DNA of 64,000 bases from Prauserella shujinwangii. GTDB lineage: Bacteria; Actinomycetota; Actinomycetes; Mycobacteriales; Pseudonocardiaceae. Numbering within the stretch: position 1 is the stretch's first letter; the number at the start of each line of letters is the position of its first letter. The DNA is taken from assembly GCF_003001955.1 (NCBI RefSeq), contig NZ_PVNH01000003.1, positions 558,001-622,000 of the forward strand. The letters are read 5' to 3'. The notes under the pieces are model-generated. The model searched no databases and had not been told where the DNA came from. It saw nothing but the letters and a program-made list of their open reading frames with translations. Position numbers and translations under genes: made by a program. Shown in pieces: positions 34,801 through 44,263 of the stretch.

Positions 34801-36435
34801 CCGCCGAACAAGGTGTACCCGTGGATCGCGCGCACCCGGCACTCCACTCCGGGGGTGGGGCTGATCTCGCCGCCGCCGCACCACGACATCTACTCGATCG
34901 AGGACCTGGCGCAGCTGATCCACGACCTGAAGAACGCCAACGAGCGGGCGCGGATCCACGTCAAGCTGGTCAGTTCGCTCGGCGTCGGCACGGTCGCCGC
35001 GGGCGTGTCGAAGGCGCACGCCGACGTGGTGCTCATCTCGGGGCACGACGGCGGCACCGGTGCCTCGCCGATGAACTCGCTCAAGCACGCCGGGACCCCG
35101 TGGGAGATCGGCCTGGCCGAGACGCAGCAGACGTTGCTGCTCAACGGGTTGCGCGACCGCATCACGGTGCAGGTCGACGGCGGGTTCAAGAACGGACGGG
35201 ATGTGGTCGTCGCCGCGCTGCTCGGCGCCGAGGAGTACGGGTTCGCCACCGCGCCGCTGGTGGTGGCCGGCTGCATCATGATGCGCGTGTGCCACCTGGA
35301 CACCTGCCCGGTGGGCGTCGCCACGCAGAACCCCGACCTGCGCAAGCGGTACACCGGCCAGGCCGACCACGTCGTGAACTACTTCCGGTTCGTGGCGCAG
35401 GAGATCCGCGAGTACCTGGCGCAGCTGGGCTTCCGCTCGCTGGACGAGGCGATCGGCAGGGCCGACGTGCTCGACGTCGACGAGGCCGTCGAGCACTGGA
35501 AGGCGCGGGGTCTCGATCTCGAGCCGGTGTTCGCCATGCCGGAGCGGACGCCGTACGGCGGCGCGCGGCGCAAGGTCCGCGAGCAGGACCACGGTCTCGA
35601 GCACGCGCTGGACCGGACGCTGATCCAGCTCGCCGAGGCTGCGCTGGAGGACGCGCACCGGGTGAACATCGAGCTTCCGGTGCGCAACGTCAACCGCACG
35701 GTGGGCACCTTGCTCGGCTCGGAGATCACCCGCCGGTACGGCAGCGCGGGCCTGCCCGACGACACCATCCGCATCATGCTGACGGGCTCGGCGGGGCAGT
35801 CGCTGGGCGCCTTCCTGCCGCCCGGCGTGACCCTGGACATGGTGGGCGACGCGAACGACTACGTCGGCAAGGGCCTCTCCGGCGGGCGGGTCATCGTGCG
35901 CCCGCACCCCGAGGCGCAGTTCGCCGCCGAGGGACAGGTGATCGCGGGCAACACCATCGGCTACGGCGCGACGGGCGGTGAGCTGTTCATCCGCGGCCAG
36001 GTGGGCGAGCGGTTCTGCGTGCGCAACTCCGGCGCGCTGGCGGTGGCCGAGGGCGTCGGCGACCACGCGTTCGAGTACATGACCGGTGGCCGGGCGGTGG
36101 TGCTCGGCCCGACCGGCCGGAACGTCGCGGCCGGCATGTCCGGCGGCCTCGCCTACGTGCTCGACCTCGACCGGCGGCAGGTCAACCCCGGCATGGTGGA
36201 CCTGCAGGAGCCGGAGGCCGACGACCTGGCGTGGCTGAAGGAGACCGTGCGGCGGCACCACGACCTGACCCGTTCCCCGGTGGCCGCCTCGCTGCTGGCC
36301 GACTGGCCGCGCCGGTCGGCGGGTTTCGTGAAGGTGATGCCGCGCGACTACCAGCGCGTCCTGGAGGCCGCGCGGGCGGCGAAGGCGGCGGGCCGGGACA
36401 TCGACGAGGCGATCATGGAGGCGGCTCGTGGCTGA
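31864..36435 (+). CDS. gltB: Glutamate synthase (NADPH) large subunit
   Basis: 1523 aa. N-terminal class II glutaminase with nucleophile Cys22 ([13 protein letters not shown]), which must be exposed by removal of a 21-residue propeptide; then central, FMN-binding synthase and GXGXG beta-helix domains. The [3Fe-4S] cysteines are in [15 protein letters not shown]. Makes two glutamates from glutamine and 2-oxoglutarate. TTG 31864 (LIFSANPG) is chosen because AGGAGG lies 5 nt upstream and homologues begin with MIFSA; a GTG at 31819 has no ribosome site. The stop overlaps a repeated GTG start at 36428. Confidence 0.96.
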   Translation: MIFSANPGQQGLYDPQYEQDSCGVAMVAHIHGTRSHGIVTDGLNALTNLDHRGAAGAEPTSGDGAGILLQLPDELLRAEAGCPLPAPDSFGSHHYAAGIAFLPTDAEQRTKAVEIVERIADEEGLDVLGWREVPTDPDGAGIGPTARSVMPHFAMLFVAGRPDADDERPSGLDLDRLAFCLRKRAERETEVAGCGTYFPSLSSRTLVYKGMLTPVQLPLFFRDLADERLVSAIALVHSRFSTNTFPSWPLAHPFRFVAHNGEINTIRGNRNRMRAREALLESDLLPGDLTRLYPVCTPDASDSASFDEVLELLHLGGRSLPHAVLMMIPEAWENHATMDEARRAFYQFHASLMEPWDGPACVTFTDGTLVGAVLDRNGLRPARWWRTADDRVVLASETGVLDVAPDAVVAKGRLKPGRMFLVDTEAGRIVNDDEIKSGLAGEEPYEEWLHAGLLSLSELRDRDHITQTHASVLRRQLAFGYTEEELKILLGPMAAHGAEPVGSMGTDTPPGVLSKRSRLLYDYFKQGFAQVTNPPLDAIREELVTSMSRIMGPEQNLLRPGPASCRHIQLPTPVIDNDELAKLIHINDDGDLPGFACTVLSGLYEVDGGGAALAAAIERVRREASEAIAAGARTLVLSDRDSDHRMAPIPSLLLVSAVHHHLVRTKERLRVALVVESGDAREVHHIALLLGYGAAAVNPYLAFETIEDMIAQGAITGIEPEKAIRNYVNALVKGVLKIMSKMGISTVGAYTAAQVFESLGLSQELLDEYFTGTTSKLGGVGLDVLAEEVALRHRRAYPDNPTERVHRGLETGGEYAYRREGELHLFTPETVFLLQHASKTRRDEVYRQYSDEVNRLNREGGALRGMFSFRTGGRSPVPIEEVESVESICRRFNTGAMSYGSISMEAHQTLAIAMNRIGGRSNTGEGGEDPERLYDPERRSAIKQVASGRFGVTSEYLVNADDIQIKMAQGAKPGEGGQLPPNKVYPWIARTRHSTPGVGLISPPPHHDIYSIEDLAQLIHDLKNANERARIHVKLVSSLGVGTVAAGVSKAHADVVLISGHDGGTGASPMNSLKHAGTPWEIGLAETQQTLLLNGLRDRITVQVDGGFKNGRDVVVAALLGAEEYGFATAPLVVAGCIMMRVCHLDTCPVGVATQNPDLRKRYTGQADHVVNYFRFVAQEIREYLAQLGFRSLDEAIGRADVLDVDEAVEHWKARGLDLEPVFAMPERTPYGGARRKVREQDHGLEHALDRTLIQLAEAALEDAHRVNIELPVRNVNRTVGTLLGSEITRRYGSAGLPDDTIRIMLTGSAGQSLGAFLPPGVTLDMVGDANDYVGKGLSGGRVIVRPHPEAQFAAEGQVIAGNTIGYGATGGELFIRGQVGERFCVRNSGALAVAEGVGDHAFEYMTGGRAVVLGPTGRNVAAGMSGGLAYVLDLDRRQVNPGMVDLQEPEADDLAWLKETVRRHHDLTRSPVAASLLADWPRRSAGFVKVMPRDYQRVLEAARAAKAAGRDIDEAIMEAARG

Positions 36436-36520
36436 GCATGGCGGAGCGTGCGGAGCGGCAGCCACGGCCGCCGACCGGGTGCGGGGGTCCCGCAAGACAC
36501 TGGAGGCGGCTCGTGGCTGA
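36428..36520 (+). CDS. Small ORF 1 in the gltB-gltD junction (30 aa)
   Basis: GTG overlapping the gltB stop in GTGGCTGA, with GGAGG 5-6 nt upstream; encodes [18 protein letters not shown]...EAARG and stops in the identical overlap at 36513-36520. Its last five residues equal those of GltB because the junction itself is duplicated. Whether the peptide has any function is unknown; it may simply pass ribosomes to the next start. Confidence 0.4.
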   Translation: MAEHGGACGAAATAADRVRGSRKTLEAARG

Positions 36521-36644
36521 GCATGGCGGAGCGTGCGGAGCGGCAGCCACGGCCGCCGACCGGGTTGGGCCCCCGCTGTGGCATGCTTTTTCGCCACAGC
36601 AGGGGAGGGGGTCCCGCAAGACACTGGAGGCGGCTCGTGGCTGA
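36513..36644 (+). CDS. Small ORF 2 in the gltB-gltD junction (43 aa)
   Basis: Same start, first 18 residues and last residues as small ORF 1, but with an in-frame 13-codon insertion (GPPLWHAFSPQQG region) encoded by the 39-bp hairpin segment. It has its own GGAGG and its stop overlaps the gltD GTG by the same 8 bp. The conserved reading frame across an insertion of a multiple of three is suggestive but not proof of coding. Confidence 0.42.
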   Translation: MAEHGGACGAAATAADRVGPPLWHAFSPQQGRGSRKTLEAARG

Positions 36645-38145
36645 CCCGACCGGATTCCTGAAGCACGACCGCGCCGAGCCACCCAAGCGGCCGAAGGACG
36701 AGCGCGTCCACGACTGGCGCGAGGTGTACGCCGACCGCGCCCCGGGGGAGCGCGACAGCGAGGTCCGCACGCAGGCGACCCGGTGCATGGACTGCGGCAT
36801 CCCGTTCTGCCACTCCGGCACGGCGGGCTGCCCGCTGGGCAACCTGATTCCCGAGTGGAACGACCTGGTGCGGCGCGGCGACTGGGCGGAGGCGAGCGAG
36901 CGGCTCCACGCGACCAACAACTTCCCCGAGTTCACCGGGAAGCTGTGCCCGGCGCCGTGCGAGTCGGCGTGCGTGCTGTCGATCTCGCCGCTGTCCGGTG
37001 GCCCGGTGGCGATCAAGCGGGTCGAGGAGACCATTGCCGTGCAGGCGTGGGAGTCCGGCTACGTGCGCGAGCGGACGGCGGCGGAGTCCACCGGGCGGCG
37101 GGTGGCCGTCGTGGGCTCGGGGCCTGCCGGTCTCGCGGCCGCCCAGCAGCTGACGCGAGCCGGGCACGAGGTGACCGTGTTCGAGCGGGACGACCGGCTC
37201 GGCGGGTTGCTGCGGTACGGCATTCCCGAGTTCAAGATGGAGAAGAAGGTCCTCGACCGCAGGCTCGCGCAGCTGCGCGCCGAGGGCACCACGTTCGTCA
37301 CCCGCTGCGAGGTGGGTGTCGACGTCACGGTGGAGCAGCTGCGGGAGCGGTTCGACGCCGTCGTGCTGGCGGTGGGCGCGCTGCGCGGCCGCGACGACAC
37401 CATGACGCCCGGCCGCGAGCACGACGGCATCCACCTCGCGATGGAGTACCTGGTGCCCGCCAACCGGTACTGCGAGGGCGACGGCCCGCCGGAGATCGAC
37501 GCGCACGGCAGGCACGTCGTCATCATCGGCGGCGGCGACACCGGCGCCGACTGCTACGGCACGGCCACCAGGCAGGGCGCGCTCTCGGTGACGCAGCTCG
37601 ACCAGTACCCGCAGCCCCCGTCCACGCGCGACGACGACCGCTCGCCGTGGCCGACGTGGCCGTACATCCTGCGCACCTACCCCGTGCACGAGGAGACGGG
37701 GGAACGGCGGTTCGCGGTCGCGGTGAAGCGGTTCCTCGCCGACGAGAACGGCCGGGTGCGGGCGCTGGAGCTGCACAAGGTGCGGGTGGAGAAGGACCCG
37801 GAGACCGGCCGCAGGCAGGTCGTGCCGACCAGCGAGGAGATCGAGGAGCTGCCCGCCGACCTGGTCTTGCTCGCGATCGGTTTCGAGGGCGTGGAGCACA
37901 TGCGCCTGCTCGGCGACCTGGGACTGGAGCTGACCGGGCGCGGCACGATCTCGTGCGGTGCGGACTGGCAGACGGAGGCGCCCGGCGTGTTCGTGTGCGG
38001 TGACGCGCACCGGGGCGCCTCGCTGGTGGTGTGGGCGATCGCGGAGGGCCGTTCGGTGGCCCACGCGGTGGACTCCTACCTCACCGGTTCCTCCGACCTG
38101 CCCGCCCCGGTGCACCCGACCGCGCTGCCGCTGGCCGCGGTCTGA
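36637..38145 (+). CDS. gltD: Glutamate synthase small subunit
   Basis: 502 aa. N-terminal iron-sulfur domain with cysteines in CMDCGIPFC, GCPLGNLIP and CPAPCESAC, then FAD-binding (VAVVGSGPAGLAAAQQL, about residues 149-165) and NADPH-binding (HVVIIGGGDTGADCYG, about 291-306) modules. Passes electrons from NADPH to GltB. GTG start (VADPTGFLKHD) with GGAGG 6 nt upstream; no room for a promoter other than within the junction repeat, so it depends on transcription from gltB. Confidence 0.95.
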   Translation: MADPTGFLKHDRAEPPKRPKDERVHDWREVYADRAPGERDSEVRTQATRCMDCGIPFCHSGTAGCPLGNLIPEWNDLVRRGDWAEASERLHATNNFPEFTGKLCPAPCESACVLSISPLSGGPVAIKRVEETIAVQAWESGYVRERTAAESTGRRVAVVGSGPAGLAAAQQLTRAGHEVTVFERDDRLGGLLRYGIPEFKMEKKVLDRRLAQLRAEGTTFVTRCEVGVDVTVEQLRERFDAVVLAVGALRGRDDTMTPGREHDGIHLAMEYLVPANRYCEGDGPPEIDAHGRHVVIIGGGDTGADCYGTATRQGALSVTQLDQYPQPPSTRDDDRSPWPTWPYILRTYPVHEETGERRFAVAVKRFLADENGRVRALELHKVRVEKDPETGRRQVVPTSEEIEELPADLVLLAIGFEGVEHMRLLGDLGLELTGRGTISCGADWQTEAPGVFVCGDAHRGASLVVWAIAEGRSVAHAVDSYLTGSSDLPAPVHPTALPLAAV

Positions 38146-38159
38146 GCCCACCACGGGAC

Positions 38160-39630
<1,471 letters not shown>

Positions 39631-39676
39631 CTCGTGAGTGGGAACCGTGGTGAGAACAACGTTTCTCACGCACGAG
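39631..39676. repeat. Palindromic gene-end repeat, family A copy 3
   Basis: Arms CTCGTGAGTG (39631-39640) and a CACGCACGAG right arm (39667-39676) with two mismatched pairs; shares GTGGTGAGAACAACGTT with copy 2. Starts at the base after the aroG stop and contains the stop codon and last codons of the convergent WS/DGAT gene. Likely bidirectional terminator. Confidence 0.75.
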
Positions 39677-40991
39677 CGCTGAGCAGCAGGGCCGCCATCG
39701 ACTTGGTCACCGCGTCGCCGAGGGACCCCACGTCGGGGACGGCCTCGCCGTTGGCCTGCAGGCCGACGTGCAGGGTGTCGCGGTAGCTCGACACCGCGAC
39801 ACCCACGGCCTGGTGCGGGGCCAGCGGCACGAACGGGTACACCTCCCGCAGTGCGGCGCCCCCGAACGTCATCGGCACGCCGGGCAGCGGCACGTTGGTG
39901 ACGACGGTGTCGAACAGCAGCGGCGCGGCACGGCCCGCGACCTTCGTGGCGATCCGGTGCACGCCCGCGGGCACGCGGTTGGCCAGGATGGGGATCGCTC
40001 CCGCGCCCCGGGCGGGACCGGCCTTCTTGTTGCGGTCCATCGTCGCCCGCACCGCCCGCAGCCGCGCCGCCGGATCCTCGAGCTCGACGGGCAGGTCGCA
40101 CAGGTAACCGGAGAGCACGTTGCCGCCCGCACGTTCGGCCTCCCGGCCGCGCAGGCTCACCGGCACGAGCGCGCGCAACGGCCCGGCTTCGGGACGCCGC
40201 CCCCGGTTGGTCATCCAGTCCCGTAGCGCACCCGCCAGCACCGCGAGGACGACGTCGTTGGTGGTGCCGCCGAGCGACCTGCGCACCCGCCGGACGTCGC
40301 CCATGTCGAGCCGGACGAAGCCGAGCCGCCTGCTCCGGGAGTTCGGCGTCGCGGTCGGGGACACCGGGTACGGTCGCGCCGCCCGCAGGACGGCGCCCGC
40401 GATGCCCGCCGACTCGCCCGCCTGGCCGATCGCCGTCGTCGCGCTGTCCCAGAGAACGTCCAGCGGCGACCGGGCGGGCGCGGGCTTCGGCCGTTCCGCA
40501 CCGCGCTGGCGCGGCAGGGAGACGCCGTCGAGCAGGCCCAGTGCGACCTCGACGGCACCCTGGCCGTCGGCGAACGCGTGGTGGAACTTCAGCAGCAACG
40601 CGAACTCCCCGCCGGGCAGGCCGGTCACGATCTGCGCGTTCCACAGCGGGGTCTCCGGGTCGAGTGGCTCCGCGATCCAGTAGGAGGCGTGCTCGGCCAG
40701 CGGGTCGGCCTGGAACCGGTCGGTGAGGTGGTGCACCTCGATGTGCCGCATGACGTCGAAGCCGGGATCCTCCGTCCACTGCGCGCCGCCGAGCGGTGGC
40801 CAGCTGGTCCGCACTCGTCGGCGCAGCCGGGGAATCCGCCGGGCACGGTCGGCGAGCAGCCCGGTCAGCCGCGCCGGGTCGGCGACCTCCCCGGGCCGGA
40901 ACGTCACGACCGCGCCCATGTGCATGGGGGTCGTGTCGCTTTCCAGGCAGAGGAAGGCGACGTCCAGGGCGCTGAGCCGGTTCGCGGGCAT
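39666..40991 (-). CDS. Wax ester synthase/diacylglycerol acyltransferase (WS/DGAT)
   Basis: 441 aa. The catalytic HHxxxDG motif is visible as KFHHAFADGQG (about residue 137), and the ND-containing block GGTTNDVVLAVLAG and C-terminal PLPGVPMTFGG regions match the family. Esterifies acyl-CoA to fatty alcohols or diacylglycerol for storage lipid. ATG 40991 has GGGAGG 7 nt upstream and begins at the conserved NRLSALDVAFL. A long GC-rich palindrome lies upstream at 41043. Confidence 0.9.
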   Translation of the reverse strand: MPANRLSALDVAFLCLESDTTPMHMGAVVTFRPGEVADPARLTGLLADRARRIPRLRRRVRTSWPPLGGAQWTEDPGFDVMRHIEVHHLTDRFQADPLAEHASYWIAEPLDPETPLWNAQIVTGLPGGEFALLLKFHHAFADGQGAVEVALGLLDGVSLPRQRGAERPKPAPARSPLDVLWDSATTAIGQAGESAGIAGAVLRAARPYPVSPTATPNSRSRRLGFVRLDMGDVRRVRRSLGGTTNDVVLAVLAGALRDWMTNRGRRPEAGPLRALVPVSLRGREAERAGGNVLSGYLCDLPVELEDPAARLRAVRATMDRNKKAGPARGAGAIPILANRVPAGVHRIATKVAGRAAPLLFDTVVTNVPLPGVPMTFGGAALREVYPFVPLAPHQAVGVAVSSYRDTLHVGLQANGEAVPDVGSLGDAVTKSMAALLLSARA

Positions 40992-41042
40992 CGGCGGGCC
41001 TCCCGATGTCGAAGGATTTCGCGATGGGTTCACTGCAGCAGC

Positions 41043-41059
41043 CGCGCGTGACACGCGCG
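41043..41059. promoter_or_regulatory. Perfect 17-bp palindrome upstream of the WS/DGAT gene
   Basis: CGCGCGTG-A-CACGCGCG, 52 bp upstream of the ATG and in the 155-bp gap to the macrodomain gene. Candidate operator; could also be chance in GC-rich DNA. Confidence 0.35.
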
Positions 41060-41146
41060 TGGTCGCGGCGTTACCGCCCTGCTAATCCTTCCCCGGCAGG
41101 CTCCCGGCGCGGAGACCCCGTCCGTGGATTCATCCGAACGAGGTTG

Positions 41147-41659
41147 TCAGGCAAGGAAGTTCGCGAAGGCGCGGTACACGTCCGGGCTGAACAGTACGAA
41201 ACGGACGTGTTCGACAGCGGTGTCCTCGGCCTGCCGGACCGACGTTATGGCGATCTCCGCGGCACTGTCGAGGGGCCAGCCGTAGACCCCGGCCGACACC
41301 GCGGGGAAGGCGACGGACCGCGCACCGAGTTCGTCGGCGACCCGCAACGACTCGCGGTAGCACGACGCGAGCAGGTGCGCGCGATCCTCGGAGCGGGCGA
41401 AGACGGGTCCGACCGTGTGGATCACCCATCGCGCGGGCAGCCTGCCCGCCGTGGTGGCGACGGCCCGCCCGGTCGGCAGCCCGTCGGGGTAGGTCGTCTC
41501 CCGCAGCCTGCGGCATTCGGCGAGGATGTCCGGCCCGCCCGCGCGGTGGATGGCGCCGTCGACCCCGCCGCCGCCGAGCAGCCGCGAGTTGGCCGCGTTG
41601 ACGACGGCGTCGACGTCCTGTTCGGTGATGTCTCCCTGGACGAGTTCGATCCCGGTCAT
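41147..41659 (-). CDS. Macrodomain protein, O-acetyl-ADP-ribose deacetylase type
   Basis: 170 aa single macrodomain. IELVQGDITEQDVDAVVNAAN and RLLGGGGVDGAIHRAGG form the ADP-ribose cleft, and PAVSAGVYGWPLDSAA the phosphate loop, as in the MacroD/YmdB group that removes acetyl or ADP-ribose groups. ATG 41659 overlaps the PknL stop in ATGA, so synthesis is coupled to the kinase. Substrate in this organism unknown. Confidence 0.88.
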   Translation of the reverse strand: MTGIELVQGDITEQDVDAVVNAANSRLLGGGGVDGAIHRAGGPDILAECRRLRETTYPDGLPTGRAVATTAGRLPARWVIHTVGPVFARSEDRAHLLASCYRESLRVADELGARSVAFPAVSAGVYGWPLDSAAEIAITSVRQAEDTAVEHVRFVLFSPDVYRAFANFLA

Positions 41660-43635
41660 GGCAGCACGCGGAGGTTGACGGTGGTTCCCTTCGGCACCCG
41701 CTGGCCGGGGTCGGGGTCCTGGTCGACGACGAAGCTGAACCCGCGTCGCTCGTCGGCTCCCTGCACCTGCAGGCCCGCGTCGGACAGCAACTGCACGGCG
41801 TCGCGCGTCGGCCTGCCGACCACCGAGGGGACCTCGACGGCGTTCGACACGAAGACGCCGACCCTGGTGCCACCACCCGGGGTGGTGCCCGCCTCCGGGT
41901 CGGTGCGGGTCACGCTGCCCGCCGGCACGTCCGCGGCGAACTCCTCGCCCGCGTCGAACGGTTCGAACCCGGCCTGCTGCAGGATCTGGAACGCCTCGTC
42001 GCGGCTCTTTCCCTTCACCGAGGGCACCGGCGTCGGCGGTGGGCCCTTGGACACGACGATGGTGACCCGGTCGCCGATGTTGGCCTCGCTGCCGGGCCGC
42101 GGCGACACGGTGACGACGGCGCCCTCGGGCACCTCGGCGCTGAACTGGTCGGCGTTCGGGTCGAGCCGTGGTTCCAGCTGCACCTCACGAATCGCGTTCT
42201 CGGCCTGCTCGACCGACATGCCGGGCGAGATGTCCGGCACGATCGGCTTGCCGAGTGAGAGCGTCACCCGCACGACGCCGCCCACGAGGGCGTCGGTGCC
42301 CGCGGCCGGGTCGGTGCCGATGACGGTGCCCCGGGGCGCGGTGTTGTGCCGCTCCTCGGCGAACTCGGGCACGAGCTCGGCGGCGCGGAGCTGCTGCTCG
42401 GCGGCGGCGCGGTCGAGTCCGGTCACCTGCGGCACGGCGACCCAGCGGCCGCCCGCGAACCACCACACGAGCGCGCCGACGCCGGCCGCGACGAGCAGCC
42501 CGGCCAGCGCCCACAGGACCATCCGGCCGCGGCGCCGTGGCGGAGGCGCCGCGGGCTCGCCGCCGGGAGGCGTGCCGGGACCGGGCGGCGGTCCGTCCAT
42601 CGGAAGGGGGCCGCGAGGCAGGGCCTGGGTGCCGCGGGGCCCGCCGGGAACCGGCTGCACCGTGGTGACCGCCTGGAAGGCGGGAATGGTGCGCTCGGCG
42701 TCGGTGACCTCCGAGGGGCTCCCGGCACTCTCGGCCTGGGGGCGCACGGGGGCGGGCACGGGCACCGAGGTGATGCCCAGCGACGTCCGGACCTGCTCCA
42801 GCTCGGCGAGGAAGACGCGGGCGTCCGCGGGCCTGGCCTGCGGGTCGCGCCGGGTCACGCGCAGGACGAGGTCGTCGAGCGCGGGCGGGAGGTCCCGCCG
42901 GGCGAGGCTCGGCGCGGGCACGTCGTCGTTCACGTGCCGGTACGCCACCGACAGCGCCGTGTCGGCGGTGTAGGGCACGCGGCCCGTCAGCATCTCGTAG
43001 AGCAGGATGCCCGTCGAGTAGACGTCGCCGCGCTCGTTCGCCGAACCGCTGGTGACCTGCTCGGGCGAGAGGTAGGCGACCGTGCCGAGGATGACGCTCG
43101 CGCTGGTGGTGTTGGCGCTCGCCACGGCGCGCACCAGCCCGAAGTCGCCGACCTTCACCGATCCGCCCCGGCCGATGAGCACGTTCTCCGGCTTCACGTC
43201 GCGGTGCACCAGGCCCTCCGTGTGGGCCGCCGCGAGCGCGGAGAGCACCTGCTCGGCGATGGTGAGGGCCAGCGGGAGGTCCAGCGGGCCGCGCTGGTCG
43301 AGCAGGTCCCGCAGCGTGCCGCCGTCCACGAGCTCCATGACCAGGAAGGCGCGGCCCTCGTCGGCTCCGGCGGTGGTGTCGAAGCCCTGGTCGTGCACCG
43401 CGACGACGTGGGGGTGGTGCAGGCGTGCGGCGGAGCGGGCCTCCCACTCGAAGCGGTCGACGAACGAGCGGTCGTCGGCGAAGCGGGGATCCATGATCTT
43501 GATGGCGACGGGCCGGTCCAGCCTGGTGTCGACGCCGCGGTACACCGACGACATGCCGCCCCTGGCGAGCAGCCTGTCGACTCGGTACCGCCGGTCGAGG
43601 AGCGCGCCGACCGGGCTGTGGTCCGTGCGTGTCAC
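41656..43635 (-). CDS. pknL: PASTA-domain Ser/Thr protein kinase, PknL-like
   Basis: 659 aa. N-terminal Hanks kinase: glycine loop LLARGGMSSVYRG, catalytic Lys in VAIKIM, HRDVKPENV, VGDFG and an activation loop with Thr/Ser cluster (ANTTSASVILGT). A juxtamembrane Pro-rich segment, one membrane helix (MVLWALAGLLVAAGVGALVW) and four extracytoplasmic PASTA repeats follow, which bind peptidoglycan fragments. GTG 43635 is taken over an extended start at 43686 because TACTAT lies 8 nt upstream. Divergent from its probable substrate gene at 43780, as in mycobacteria. Confidence 0.92.
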   Translation of the reverse strand: MTRTDHSPVGALLDRRYRVDRLLARGGMSSVYRGVDTRLDRPVAIKIMDPRFADDRSFVDRFEWEARSAARLHHPHVVAVHDQGFDTTAGADEGRAFLVMELVDGGTLRDLLDQRGPLDLPLALTIAEQVLSALAAAHTEGLVHRDVKPENVLIGRGGSVKVGDFGLVRAVASANTTSASVILGTVAYLSPEQVTSGSANERGDVYSTGILLYEMLTGRVPYTADTALSVAYRHVNDDVPAPSLARRDLPPALDDLVLRVTRRDPQARPADARVFLAELEQVRTSLGITSVPVPAPVRPQAESAGSPSEVTDAERTIPAFQAVTTVQPVPGGPRGTQALPRGPLPMDGPPPGPGTPPGGEPAAPPPRRRGRMVLWALAGLLVAAGVGALVWWFAGGRWVAVPQVTGLDRAAAEQQLRAAELVPEFAEERHNTAPRGTVIGTDPAAGTDALVGGVVRVTLSLGKPIVPDISPGMSVEQAENAIREVQLEPRLDPNADQFSAEVPEGAVVTVSPRPGSEANIGDRVTIVVSKGPPPTPVPSVKGKSRDEAFQILQQAGFEPFDAGEEFAADVPAGSVTRTDPEAGTTPGGGTRVGVFVSNAVEVPSVVGRPTRDAVQLLSDAGLQVQGADERRGFSFVVDQDPDPGQRVPKGTTVNLRVLP

Positions 43636-43779
43636 AGGAGTCGATAGTACGGACGTGAGCACGATCGGTGGACCCGCCCTGAGCACTCCGGCGCCACCGA
43701 GAGTGCGCTGGCCCTGTCCGGGTTAGTCCATTGGAGCGGTTCTCCTCGCGACCGCGCTGTTTGTGGCAAGGTAAGGGGC

Positions 43780-44148
43780 GTGAGTGCGATCCCAGTCGCT
43801 GACGACGTGCTCGACGCGGACGTCCCGGTGCTTCCGCTCGCGGAGGTGGCGAACGCGCTCGGGCTCTCGGGCAACAAAGTGCGGCAGATGCTGAAAGACG
43901 GTCAGCTGATCGCGGTCCGCCGGGACGGAGAGCTGGTCGTGCCCGCTGACTTCCTGGGCGACGGTGTGGTCATCAAGGGGCTCGCCGGCACCATCACCGT
44001 GCTGGCGGACGCCGGGTTCAACCGCACGGAGATGCTGCGCTGGCTGTTCTCCAGGGACGAGTCGCTGCCGGGGGTCACCCCGATCAACGCCCTGCGGACC
44101 AGCCACGGCACGGAGGTCAAGCGGCGCGCGCAGGCGATGGCGTTCTGA
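43780..44148 (+). CDS. Rv2175c-family DNA-binding protein
   Basis: 122 aa. N-terminal winged helix-turn-helix of the excisionase/MerR-like type (PLAEVANALGLSGNKVRQMLKDGQLIAVRRDG) and the conserved Rv2175c C-terminal domain (GTITVLADAGFNRTEMLRWLF). In M. tuberculosis the homologue is a PknL substrate whose DNA binding is altered by phosphorylation; the divergent pknL gene supports the same pairing here. GTG start. Confidence 0.88.
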   Translation: MSAIPVADDVLDADVPVLPLAEVANALGLSGNKVRQMLKDGQLIAVRRDGELVVPADFLGDGVVIKGLAGTITVLADAGFNRTEMLRWLFSRDESLPGVTPINALRTSHGTEVKRRAQAMAF

Positions 44149-44161
44149 GCCCCCGCAGCGG

Positions 44162-44214
44162 GCGGTGCATGGCTCATTCCCCGTGCCCGGCACGGGGAAT
44201 GAGCCATTCACTGC
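44162..44214. repeat. Palindromic gene-end repeat, family C copy 2
   Basis: Perfect 19-bp arms 44169-44187 and 44189-44207 around a single C, containing ATGGCTCATTCCCC and its complement, with a flanking GTG/CAC. Between the convergent Rv2175c-like gene and the polyester hydrolase gene. Related to 4822-4876. Strong terminator candidate. Confidence 0.75.
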
Positions 44215-44215
44215 T

Positions 44216-44263
44216 GTCGCCGTCAGCGCCGTCAGCGCCGTCAGCGCCGTCAGCGCCGTCAGC
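44216..44263. repeat. 9-bp tandem repeat (GTCAGCGCC, four full copies)
   Basis: Units at 44222, 44231, 44240 and 44249 are identical, flanked by partial units. On the minus strand the array starts with the hydrolase stop codon (44261-44259) and repeats a TGA every 9 bp, i.e. in the same frame. Confidence 0.8.

Larger units (their letters stand above)
36418..36644 (+). repeat. Triplicated gltB-gltD junction: tandem direct repeat with RBS/start/stop overlap
   Basis: The segment GGAGG-N6-GTGGCTGA occurs three times (GTG at 36428, 36513, 36637). Between copies 1 and 2 the unit is 85 bp; between 2 and 3 it is 124 bp, identical except for a 39-bp insertion. The insertion carries a hairpin (GCTGTGGC ... 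GCCACAGC, within about 36571-36606) with a T-rich loop. Each junction places a TGA inside an 8-bp overlap with the next GTG. Confidence 0.9.

Noticed and set aside
36231-36644. A 137-codon continuous frame ending at 36644
   Set aside because: It is the small ORF 2 frame extended backwards through gltB; translation more likely starts at GTG 36513 with its own GGAGG.
43636-43686. Extended start of pknL at 43686
   Set aside because: Would include the TACTAT promoter element and adds sequence not expected before the kinase domain.
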